Below are positions 35,877-46,604 of a DNA stretch of 64,000 bases, one piece after another (within the stretch, counting starts at the first letter, position 1; each line of letters begins with the position of its first letter). The notes beneath the pieces are model-generated. The model ran no database searches. It saw only the letters and a list, made by a program, of their open reading frames with translations, and was not told the origin of the DNA. Origin of the DNA: Neocallimastix lanati (nom. inval.). Its lineage: Eukaryota; Neocallimastigomycota; Neocallimastigomycetes; Neocallimastigales; Neocallimastigaceae. The stretch spans positions 1 to 64,000 of the forward strand of contig JACVTC010000251.1 in NCBI GenBank assembly GCA_016946835.1. Reading direction: 5' to 3'. The translations under genes were made by a program, and so were the position numbers.

Positions 35877-37274
35877 TGATATGGGCACTGATCACACACA
35901 ATATTTTAAAAAAACATAATATTAAATATTATAAATAAATAGAGATTCAATTCAAATAAAAATGTTTTAATAAATTTTATTATTTTATTGTCTGCTTTTC
36001 CAAAAAAAAGAAAAATTTCTTCCTTTTATAGTTTTTACATGAGTATTAGATTACACATGAACATATGAATTTATTTTTATTATTATATTTTAAATATTAT
36101 TTTAATATATACATATTTTTAAAATTAACCTATTCTAAAGTATCTATTCTAAAATAGAGTTAAATTGTTAATGATTTATTTATATTTAAAAATTATAACT
36201 ATCTATTTATATTGTACCAAACAATTTAACTTATTGAAATCAAAGATTTTTTTTTTCTTATAACAATATAAAATTTATACCGAATTTAATATTCCAGTTT
36301 TATTTTATTAAAAACAATTCATGATAAATAATTTTTATTATAAATAATTTTATTATAATTATTTTATTTTATATAATTTCATTATTAATTATTTTATTAT
36401 TAAATAAATTTAAATAATTTCATTACATTTTCAACATATAATGATTATTTTAATATTTAATATTAATTATAACTATTATAATTTATTATTAATATTTTAT
36501 TATTATATATATATATATTTTTTTTATTAGTATTATTTTTTTTATTAAATATTTCTTTTATATATGCTTATTTGAAATACATAAAGCTACTCCTAAATCG
36601 TCATTGATACAGAACATTTAAAATATCCCATATCGAGTTATTTATTTATTTGGTCGTTTCTCTAAGGAATTATGACAAAATAATATATTCTAATAAATTA
36701 TAAGAAAATAATTTATAATAATAATATTTTATAATAATATTTTATTTTTTTATGTAATTTTATTATTTTATTTTTTTTATATAATAATATTTATTACTAC
36801 ATTCTCATAATTTTATATAATTATTAAAATAATTATTTATTATTATATTTTTATTAAACATATCTCTTAAACTATTAATTTCCTAATAACTTTATTTAAA
36901 AATACAATTTCATAATTAAATAATATATAGATATTAATATTTTTAAATATATTTCCTAAATAAAATATAATTATCAACATTTATAATATAATTCCTAAAA
37001 CTATATAATTCTCAAAATAATATTTAAAATATAAAATAAAACTTATTAATAATAATGATGAATTAATTTATTATCATAGTAATAAAATCATTAATAATAT
37101 AATTTATCTATTTTAATTATGATAAAAAAAATTAACCATCCCTTTTAAAAATAATTATTTTAATAACTACATAATCAATTATTTTAATTATTAATAACCA
37201 ATAATATTTATACATTATTTCTAACCTAAATTTTTTACCTAAAGCATATTTATATAGTGATACTATAAAAAGGT
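35877..37274. repeat. LTR-like repeats K and H behind module 1
   Basis: K begins TGATATGGGCACTGATCACA after GTATCA-CTAT (35867-35876). H begins TGATACAGAACATTTAAAA at about 36607 and ends near AGTGATACTATA. H carries CATATCGAGTTATTTATTT, TTGGTCGTTTCTCTAAGGAA and AACCATCCCTTTTAAAA. The same K-H order occurs behind pairs 2 and 3. No coding sequence is present. They behave as stacked solo LTRs, but their inner boundaries are not secure. Confidence 0.55.
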
Positions 37275-38236
37275 TGTTAAGGTTCGGAGAGAGGGAAAAA
37301 TAAAAATAAGTATTAATATAAACAATAAAAAAATAAATAAACAAGATAACTTTTTAAAATTTTATTTTTATAAATCTTTTATTAAATTTTTTTATTTAAA
37401 AATTAAAATATTAAAATTACAATATATAAAAAAAACAATTTTTTTACTGTTATTTATATTTTTTTCTTAAAATAATAGAAATGGTAAAGCCATTTCTTTG
37501 TATAATAAAAATTAATTATTATAAAATATTTTATATTATTTTTTTATTATTAATAAAATTATTATTTAACTTATAATAAATAATACTTATATATTAACCT
37601 ATTACTAATTATTTATTACTAATCTACTTAATTATATATTTTAAAAGACAATTTTTTTATTTTACAGAAATTAATTCTGTGGTTTAGTATTATTTATTTA
37701 ATTCTAAAGTTTAATTTTACTAAGTTTAGAAAAATAATATTATTTTAATTGTTAATATAAAATTTATAATCATTTCATCAAATTTATAATATAATATTTA
37801 TAATAAAACATATAATAATAATATAACTATTTTCTTTTATGTTTAATTTTTTATTAGTAATCGTTAATACAATTTTTTAATTTGGAATTTTCCAAAGAAA
37901 TAATTAATATTGATAAGTTTAATATTAATAAAAGAAATATTGATAAGATTTTGATAAACTATAAAAAAAATTGATAAAATAAACTATATAATATTGATAA
38001 GAATTTTAATAATAATAAAATGTAGATAAGAATAATAAAAGTAGCATAGATAAGGAATTAATATTAAATATACTTTTTTAAATAGTATAATTTAATTTGT
38101 ACTAATTAGGAATATAGATGAATTTATTAGAATATAGAAAGTTCCAAAATAATAAAGTATCAAATAATTTATTTAAGGGTTAAATGAATCATTCAGATGA
38201 ATGACAAAAAGAACATTATTTGGGCATTCTTTATCA
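37275..38236. repeat. Solo LTR, same family as 43334-44354
   Basis: It matches 43334-44354 over most of its length, with shared order of AAATGGTAAAGCCATTTC, AATTCTGTGGTTTAGTA and GAACATTATTTGGGCATTC and the same terminus TTCTTTATCA. It is followed by GGGTT and the LTR of element B, not by GCTT as in the other copy. Confidence 0.75.
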
Positions 38237-38241
38237 GGGTT

Positions 38242-38702
38242 TGATACGATATTTTATTTATGTATCTAAATTAATATTTATTTATGGGCAATGACAATAA
38301 GGAATTATGACAAAATAATATATTCTAATATTAAATAGAAATAACACATACAATAATACAAAATAAAGTAATAAATATATCTTTTTAATGTTCTCTTTAT
38401 TTATTATTAATTATTAATTATTACATTAATTATTATTACTCTCTTATATAAATATTATAATTAATTATCTCAAATATATATAATATCTCTTTTTAACTAT
38501 ACTAAAATAAAATATAAAAATAGCTATTTATGTGAATTAATTTATCATAAGTATAAACTTATAAATAAAAGAATTCTCCGTTTAATAATTATTATTCTAA
38601 AATTATATATTGTAATAAAATTATTGCTAACCAATAATATTTAAGTATTTCTTTAACCTAAAGAATCTACCTAAATACCATTTTTATAGTGGTTACGTAT
38701 CA
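38242..38702 (-). repeat. 3' LTR of element B
   Basis: 461 bp, TGATACGATATT...TTACGTATCA on plus, followed by the polypurine tract complement AGACGCCCCCAC. It is related to the solo LTR at 42744-43329. Confidence 0.75.
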
Positions 38703-38756
38703 AGACGCCCCCACTTAAATTAGACTTCGTCCCCTGAAGTCTCTATAACCATATAA

Positions 38757-38788
<32 letters not shown>

Positions 38789-38825
38789 GTTTATTAAAAT
38801 TTATTATTGGATTTATTAATTTAAA

Positions 38826-38856
<31 letters not shown>

Positions 38857-39042
38857 AATTAAATTTTTGAATTAATGATTATTTTAATTTTTTTTTTTTT
38901 TTTTTTAAAAAAAATTAAATTTTTGAATTAATGATTATTTTAATTTTTGAAATTCGAAATCTTGAAATTTCGAATTAATTTAATTTAAATTATTGTTATA
39001 TATATAACATTATTTATTTATTAATACTTCATCATAATTAAA

Positions 39043-40458
39043 TTATTTATTTATTTTTTTATTTCTATTATTATTATTACTATTATTATTATTATTATAA
39101 TTCATTTCGTTAATATTATTAACATTATTATTTTCGTTATTTGTAAAATTATCATTGTTATTAGTATTGTTATTATTAAAACCACTATTATTTCCTACTG
39201 AATTTATGTTTCTATTATATCCATTATTGTTTTTATTTATATTATTTCCAATTATATTATCTTGAGCGTTATCTATATTTGAATTAAACGTATTTTTTAC
39301 ACAATTGTTATTTAAATTATTGTTGAAATTAATTTCATTTCCAATATTTACATCTTTATTTCCTTGCATATTATAATTTATACCCTGATTATTGTTTATT
39401 CTATATTTTTTTGTATTCATATTCTCATTTAAATTACTATTATTGTTATTGGTACCAAAATTTTTATTTAAATCATAATTACTTTTATTTAGATAATTAT
39501 TTAAATTATTAGAATTATTATTACCAAAATTATTATTTAAATTATAATTATTTCTATAAATTTCTCTATTTCCATTATGCTTTTTACCAAAACTAATCAT
39601 ATTATGATGATTTTCAGTAATATTACTATTTAAATTATAATTTCTACGATAATAATTATTATAGCTTTTATTTCTATCATATAAATTAAATTTATAATTA
39701 TAATTATTATGGTTTCCAGGTATAAAATTTCTTCTTTTATTTATTTCCGAAATTCCAGTTCTTTCTAATTCCCCTAATTCTTTAAATGAGTGTCTATAAT
39801 TAATTGCTTTATGACCTAACTCATAACATCTAAAGCACATAATTTTATTATTCTTATTGTTTATATTACTATTTAATTTATTCATTTTGAAATTATTACT
39901 ATTCCATTTTTGTTTATTATTCTTATAAATATTATTTAAATTTAAATTTAATTTCTTTTCAATTCTTTCAACTTTTTCTGCATATTTGAGAGCTTCGTTT
40001 ATATCTTCGATTTCTTCTTCTAATATTCTTAAACAAGGATATATTCTAGACTTAATTGAATTAACATAATTGTTAACAGTAATTAATTTCTTTATATTAT
40101 TATCAATATCATTATATTTTCTTAAGTATTTATAATTAAAATTACTAATTGATTCATTTGAATTAATTTTCAAATTAATTAAGTTCCAATATTTCACGCT
40201 TGGTGTTATTTCTAGATATTCTTCTAAGGCTATTTTTATTTCTTTTAAGCTAGGAACCTGATTCTTTTCTTCCTTTAATTCATTAAGAACATACCTAATT
40301 TCTTCATTTACACATTCTTTACATAAAATAAATCTTCTTTCTTGTTCTTTTATATTCCATAATTCAAATGACTCTGTTAATTCTTCTATCCATTCATTGA
40401 TATCATTATTATAATTTTCTAATAATGGTAACGTACTTAATATCTTAAAAACATTCAT
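39043..40458 (-). CDS. gag: Gag of element B, Asn-rich, altered zinc knuckle
   Basis: 471 codons. The N-terminal capsid-like region (NDINEWIEELTESFELW, SLKEIKIALEEYLEITPS, ISNFNYKYLRKYNDI) aligns with the Gag of element A. The knuckle region reads CFRCYELGHKAINY, so the last Cys of C-x2-C-x4-H-x4-C is Tyr and zinc binding is doubtful. The second half is almost pure Asn with Tyr, Gly and Lys and grows from AAT/AAC repeats. There is no shift heptamer and no pol behind it. The frame may stay open because the repeats carry no stops rather than through selection. Confidence 0.8.
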   Translation of the reverse strand: MNVFKILSTLPLLENYNNDINEWIEELTESFELWNIKEQERRFILCKECVNEEIRYVLNELKEEKNQVPSLKEIKIALEEYLEITPSVKYWNLINLKINSNESISNFNYKYLRKYNDIDNNIKKLITVNNYVNSIKSRIYPCLRILEEEIEDINEALKYAEKVERIEKKLNLNLNNIYKNNKQKWNSNNFKMNKLNSNINNKNNKIMCFRCYELGHKAINYRHSFKELGELERTGISEINKRRNFIPGNHNNYNYKFNLYDRNKSYNNYYRRNYNLNSNITENHHNMISFGKKHNGNREIYRNNYNLNNNFGNNNSNNLNNYLNKSNYDLNKNFGTNNNNSNLNENMNTKKYRINNNQGINYNMQGNKDVNIGNEINFNNNLNNNCVKNTFNSNIDNAQDNIIGNNINKNNNGYNRNINSVGNNSGFNNNNTNNNDNFTNNENNNVNNINEMNYNNNNNSNNNNRNKKINK

Positions 40459-40668
40459 CTTTAAAATTTTATTTATTGTTATATTTTTTTTTATTACAAT
40501 TTTCTAATTCAACTTAATATTATTATAACTATTACTATTATAATTATTAGTAACTAATTTAAACTAATTAAATTCTTTTTATATATATACTAAATAATAT
40601 TTATTATATAGATGTATTATTTTATTAATATTATTTTCATTATTTTCATATTATTTTGCTATTGTCAC

Positions 40669-40685
40669 GCCTGGATTCTCCACCA
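40669..40685 (-). other. Primer binding site of element B
   Basis: On minus it reads TGGTGGAGAATCCAGGC, 8 nt after the 5' LTR, the same position as in elements A and C but with a different primer tRNA. Confidence 0.6.
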
Positions 40686-40693
40686 AAAATTTA

Positions 40694-41701
40694 TGATACA
40701 ATATAAGTAATAAAGTATCCAATTTCTATTTATAACGAGGTCGAGCAAATAGGGAATTTGTAAAATAATATATTCCAACTCAAAGATAATAAATAATAAT
40801 TTACACAAATAATAAAATTTATTTATTTCTTTTTAAATCTTGTTTTTATTTATTTATTTAATTTTACATAAATTATTACAATTATATTTATATTCCTCTG
40901 AATATAATGATTTTATCTATCTCTAATAATTCAATTTATAATAATATTTTAATAATAATTTTACTTATAATTGTAGGATTCAACTCTTATCCTTTAACCA
41001 TAAGTAATTACTTAATTATTTAAACTAAACTATAAGTTCTCTAAAACTATTATTTTACTCAATTAGAATTTTTAAAACAACAAGAAAACTCTCTCTTTAA
41101 CTTTTATTTCATTCTCTTCTTTTAAATTTATTAATTAATTTTATCTTGAATATTATTGGCTGTCTAATTAATTTTAATCTATTTATATAATGATTTAGTA
41201 TATTATATATTGTAATTATTTTTCACTATATTATTATAGGATTTTCTCTTTTGTTAATTTTCTTGCGTATTTCTAGCTGTATTGTATCAGCTTATGGTCC
41301 ATTACATCGAACTCCTAATTTATTTAAGGTAAATATTCTAATATTCCAAATAATACACAATAATTTATTATTATTAAAATATTTAATTTCTTTCTCAATT
41401 ATTATTTTATTTAATTATCTCTTTATTTATTATAAAATTTTAAATCTCAATTTCTCTTGATCTCAATTTCCCTAAATTGAGATCTCACTAAATCTCGAAA
41501 TTATTTTTTTTTTTTATTTTTTATTTTTAGTTAAACTATTTAACCTCTATTTTTAAATTAAATTATTTCTAATTTCTATATATTTTAAAAATTTAATACA
41601 TTAAATTTTTGTACAACTTTACACTACATTTATAATTATTAATATTTATTTTCCACTCTAAGACTATATTAATTTTATGGATTTCAATCGGTCTTGTACC
41701 A
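40694..41701 (-). repeat. 5' LTR of element B
   Basis: 1008 bp, TGATACAATATA...CTTGTACCA on plus. It is followed by GCTT (41702-41705), the first visible GCTT junction of stack 2. Confidence 0.7.
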
Positions 41702-41705
41702 GCTT

Positions 41706-41949
41706 TGTTATGGTTCATTGGGAAAAACAAAATTTTTTTATACACAAAAGATAAAGATTTAAAATATTTATTTACACAATAACAATTTTATAATTTATTT
41801 ATTTATTTAATTTTTAAAGTAATTACATTATTTATTAAACTAATTAAATTTTATTAGCTAAATTATTACTATTCCTAATATTAATATTAATACTATTACT
41901 TATATTATTACTAATATTATTACTATTTTTTATTTTATTATTATTATTA

Positions 41950-42005
<56 letters not shown>

Positions 42006-42739
42006 GTTTTGTGTTATTTTATATATTTCGAAGAAGTTATTTTCTTCAGATATTTATATTCGATTTCATTTTTAAAGTTTAATATCTTGGAAATGAAAAA
42101 GAATTTAAGTATTTAATTAAAAGAATTATTAATTCATTCTTAATTAAATGTTAAATAAAATTATTAATAATATGTTTAATATAAATTCCATAAAGGAATA
42201 AAAAATTATTATTTAAAAAGATATTATAAAGATTTTAATTAAATAATATCTGGAGTAAATAATTAAAAAGTTTTTAATAAAATTTTTAATTAAAAGTTTA
42301 CAAAAATATTAATTGAATTTTATAAAAGATAATAAATTATTTAATGACAATCTATTTTAAGTTTAATAAAAATTAATATTAATTTATAGTGTTATTGAAA
42401 GTTAATAATAATTAATTTGATAAAAATATAATAAAAATATAAAATAATTTTAATATAGATTCAATAAAGAATTTGTTAATATAAATTTTTGAAGAGTTTA
42501 TATGTATTTTAATATTAATTTAATTAAGATTCAGTAATGATTTTATAAAAAATATTTTTATAAAGATTTTAATTAATATTATAATAATTTTAATTAATTT
42601 ATAATATTATATAATAAAATTTTTAATTTAATTCAGGGAAGAATATAAGAAAGTTCCATTAGTAAAGAATATAAACTTAATTATGGTTAAGTTATGTCTA
42701 AACATAACAAAATAAGTAATTTATAGTCATTCTTTACCA
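41706..42739. repeat. Solo LTR, stack 2
   Basis: TGTTATGG...TTCTTTACCA, 1034 bp, flanked by GCTT on both sides (41702-41705, 42740-42743). Its end resembles family E (GAAGAATATA, AAGAAAGTTCC, TAGTAAAGAAT). It contains a (TTA)n tract near 41937-42004. Confidence 0.75.
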
Positions 42740-42743
42740 GCTT

Positions 42744-43111
42744 TGATACGATTTATTTTTAATAATACCATAAATTAATATTTATTTTTTTATCCGAGAC
42801 GAATAACAAAAGGGAATTTTACAAAATAATATTTTCTAATAAAAGTATAACTTTTCTATTATAAGTAATAAACAAAAATCCACCATATAATAAATTAATT
42901 CTATTTTATTAACAAAATGATAAAGCTCACAAAATATAATTTAAATAAATAAATCATAAATATAAATTTCACTTTATTTTTATTTAATAACTTTTATTTT
43001 TATTTTATTTATTTATTTTTTTTTATTTATTATTTATTTTTTTTTTATTTTCAATAATAATATCACACATACAATCTTCAATAATTAACTAAAATTACTC
43101 TTTTTCTCAAC

Positions 43112-43152
<41 letters not shown>

Positions 43153-43329
43153 CTCCTTTTATAATTTTTCTATTCTTTTTATTATTGGTTCTTCTTATTT
43201 TGGTTTTATTAATAATTTAGTTCTATAATATAACTGCAATTATTTAGTTAATAATTAAAATATTTTTTTTTTTTTAATTATTAAGTCACCAATTTGATAT
43301 TTTATAACATATATTCCTGTAACGTATCA
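42744..43329. repeat. Solo LTR, stack 2 (family of element B 3' LTR)
   Basis: TGATACGATTT...TAACGTATCA, 586 bp, flanked by GCTT (42740-42743, 43330-43333). Confidence 0.8.
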
Positions 43330-43333
43330 GCTT

Positions 43334-44354
43334 TGGTTTGGTTCGGGGTTTTTATAAAAATTATTCAAAAATTATAAATAAAATTAAAACAATAATAAAA
43401 ATAAAAATAAAAGATTAATATAAACAATAAAAAAAAAATAAATAAATAAATAAGATAACTTTTTAAAATTTTATTTTTATAATTCTTTTATTAAATTTTT
43501 TTATTTAAAAATTATAATGTTAAAATTACAATAAAAAAAAATACAATTTTTTTACTGTTATTTATATTTTTTTTCTTAAAATAATAGAAATGGTAAAGCC
43601 ATTTCTTTGTATAATAAAAATTAATTATTATTAATAATTTTTATATTATTATTTTTTTTTATTGTTAATATAATTATTATTTACTTATAATAAATAATGC
43701 TTATATATTAATCTATTACTAATTATTTATTACTAATCTACTTAATTATATATTTTAAAAGACAATTTTTTTATTTTACAGAAATTAATTCTGTGGTTTA
43801 GTAATATTTATTTAATCCTAAAGTTTAATTTTACTAAGTTTAGAAAAGTAATATTATTTAAATTGTTAATATAAAATTTATAATCATTTCATCAAATTTA
43901 TAATATAATATTTATAATAAAACATATAATAATAATATAACTATTTTCTTTTATGTTTAATTTTTTTTTTATTAGTAATCATTAATACAATTTTTAATCT
44001 GGAATTTTCCAAAGAAATAATTAATATTGATAAGTTTAATATTAATAAAAGAATTATTGATAAGATTTTGATAAACTATTAAGAAAATTGATAAAATAAA
44101 CTATATAATATTGATAAGGATTTTAATAATAATAAAATATAGATAAGAATAATAAAAGTAGTATAGATAAGGAATTAATATTAAATACACTTTTTTAAAT
44201 AGTATAATTTAATTTGTACTAATTAGGAATATAGATGAATTTATTAGAATATAGAAAGTTCCAAAAGAATAAAGAATCAAATAATTTATTTAAGGGTTAA
44301 ATAAATCATTTAAGATGAATAACCAAAAGAACATTATTTGGGCATTCTTTATCA
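43334..44354. repeat. Solo LTR, stack 2
   Basis: TGGTTTGGTTCGG...TTCTTTATCA, 1021 bp, flanked by GCTT (43330-43333, 44355-44358). A close relative lies at 37275-38236. Confidence 0.8.
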
Positions 44355-44358
44355 GCTT

Positions 44359-45038
44359 TGTAATAATCTATTTATAATATACTAACTATAACTAGATTAT
44401 TAATATTTTAATATATAAAAATTTATACTTAACTTTATATAGAGTTTATTATAAACACTAAATATTGAAATAAACAAAAAGACTTTATTTTCTTTTAATT
44501 TATTATATAGCATTATATAATAATAACTCTAATTTCTTTGATCAAAGAAATTTGACTTCTTTTATACTTTTTTATTTATAATTATTTTAATAGATGAAAT
44601 TATTAAATAAATGTAATTATTAAATAAATAAAATAGATAAGATAAAGTTAACAAATCAAATAAAGGTATCTAATCTTAACAAATTGATATTCAGGAAAAG
44701 ATTAGTAGAAAAACCTGAATAACTTCGATTAATATTCTAATATATTAATCATCGTATTAATTAATAAAAACCCAATCATAATAATATTGGGAAAAAAATT
44801 AATTAACCGATTGCTAAAATCTTATAAATTATTAACTAATTGAAATAATAAAATATAAATAATATTTTTAAGTAATTAATACATTACACCAAATTTGTTT
44901 ACATTATTTTTCAATATATTAATTTGGATAAATTAATATATTTTTTACATGTTAATAAATATTGAAATATAAATGAAATATAAATTAATTAAATAAGAAG
45001 ATAGATTATTTTATAAGAAATAAATCAATATTCTTACA
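44359..45038 (+). repeat. Solo LTR, family D, innermost of stack 2
   Basis: TGTAATAATC...ATTCTTACA, 680 bp. The perfect TSD AGCTT lies at 44354-44358 and 45039-45043. The second TSD copy is followed by 10 nt and tRNA-Cys copy 2. Its reverse complement is at 24996-25675. Confidence 0.9.
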
Positions 45039-45053
45039 AGCTTATTAACAAAA

Positions 45054-45125
45054 GGGGTATTAGCTCAGTGGTAGAGCAATTGACTGCAGATCAATAGGTC
45101 TTCGGTTCAAATCCGGAACGCCCCT
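45054..45125 (+). tRNA. tRNA-Cys (GCA), copy 2
   Basis: Same fold as copy 1. It keeps the A-C mismatch at acceptor position 6 but has an intact T stem (CCGGA). The leader is ATTAACAAAA, quite unlike the leaders of copies 1 and 3 in sequence but equal in length. Confidence 0.96.
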
Positions 45126-45137
45126 GTCTTATCGTTA

Positions 45138-45208
45138 GCGTTAATAGTATAGAGGTAGAATATTTGCCTTCCAAGCAAATGGCCCGGGTTCGATTCCCGG
45201 TTAACGCA
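45138..45208 (+). tRNA. tRNA-Gly (UCC), copy 2
   Basis: Identical to copy 1 over its 71 nt. It is separated from tRNA-Cys by the 12-nt GTCTTATCGTTA without a terminator. Confidence 0.97.
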
Positions 45209-45216
45209 ATTTCTTA

Positions 45217-45225
45217 TTTTTTTTT
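45217..45225 (+). terminator. Pol III terminator, tRNA pair 2
   Basis: A run of T9, 8 nt behind tRNA-Gly. Confidence 0.8.
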
Positions 45226-45922
45226 AAGAAAAATTTGTTAATCGTTATTAATACTATTAGAACTAGAATTTAATTCTATCTGTAATAGCAGGTGTTTACA
45301 TTACTATTTGATATTTGTATATATTTAGTAATTAAAAATATTTTTTTTTTCATAAAGAATTTCAATAGCAATAAAAATATTTCATTTGTGATACAAAGAA
45401 AAAAAAATTTTTTTTTTTTGAACAAGGAAGAGAATACACTTCCAAGTGCTTTTTTAATTAAATAATTATACTTTTAAGTATTACAATTATTTTAAAAAAA
45501 AATACGTTATATAATTTAAAAATAAAAAAAAAATAAAATCTATGTAAAAAAAAAATACGTTATATAATTTAAAAATAAAAAAAAAATCTACGTAAAAATA
45601 TTAAGTAAAATAAAAAAAATAATAATAAAATAAAAGAAAAAATAAATTTAAATTAATCATTGAAAATTTAAAGTAATAAAGAATAAAAATAAGTTCAAAA
45701 GTTAAAAAAATTTCAGTGCGATGTACACTATGTGTATCTTTTTTTATAGCCGCAATTATATCGAACTTTAATCCTTATTTTTCAATATTTCTTTTTTTAT
45801 TTCTTGTTATTATTTTATTTATTATTATCTTCTAATTGGACAAATAATATTTATTTATTTTATTAATTCTGTGTTTTTTTAAAATAAAATATATTCATCT
45901 AATTGATAAATAAATAAATAAG

Positions 45923-45953
<31 letters not shown>

Positions 45954-46604
45954 ATATTAAAGTTCGCAATAATTGCGGCTATTAAAAAAAGATACATATA
46001 GTATACATCACATATTTTAATTATTATTATTTATTTAAAAATATTTATTTATATATAATTTTCATTATTATATTTTAATTTTTTTTATAAATATTATTTA
46101 CTAAACTAATTAATAAATATTAATATAAAAAAAAATTCATAACTTTTCACTTATAACTATTAACTAATATTATTCCATAATTTTCTTATAACTATTATTT
46201 AATATTATTCCATAATTTTCTTAACTATTTTAATACATCCATCATATAATTAAACATTCAACCAATATTCTAATTAATATAACTAATTTTATTATATATT
46301 CATAAATTTTTTAATAATTTAATTATTATTATTTAATTATTAATAATAAATTGTATTTAATAATATATTTTAAGATTCATTATATAAAAATATTTTTTAA
46401 TAATATATATATTAGTATTTTTTAAATAATATTATTATTTAATTATATATTTTGATAATTATTAATAATAAATTATATTTAATAATATATTTGAAGATCA
46501 TTATATAAAAATAATTTTTAATAATAAATATATATATAAATTTTTTTTTTTTTTTTTAAAAAATAGTATTTTTGTTATTTTATTCTATTTCTATAGGACA
46601 CGTA
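45226..46604. repeat. Duplicated DNA downstream of tRNA pair 2, with deletion
   Basis: It matches 33458-34195 and then jumps at about 46012 (TACATCAC/ATATTTTAATTATT) to sequence matching 35430 onward. The conserved fragment of the other two modules is therefore missing. A short internal duplication (ACGTTATATAATTTAAAAAT twice) lies at 45500-45570. The right arm of the inverted repeat is cut off by the deletion. Confidence 0.75.

Larger units (their letters stand above)
38242..41701 (-). mobile_element. Ty3/Gypsy element B, gag only, unlike LTRs
   Basis: A degenerate or recombinant element: gag (39043-40458), PBS and 5' LTR on the right, polypurine tract and 3' LTR on the left. Pol is missing except for its last codons, where ETSGDEV-stop on minus matches the end of pol in element A (ETSRDEV-stop). 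The 3' LTR (461 bp, TGATACG...GTATCA) and 5' LTR (1008 bp, TGATACA...TGTACCA) do not match, so it cannot be one simple insertion. The right flank is GCTT and the left flank GGGTT. Confidence 0.75.

Noticed and set aside
37132-37344. 70-codon open frame on minus
   Set aside because: Lies across an LTR-like junction and is a chance frame in AT-rich DNA.
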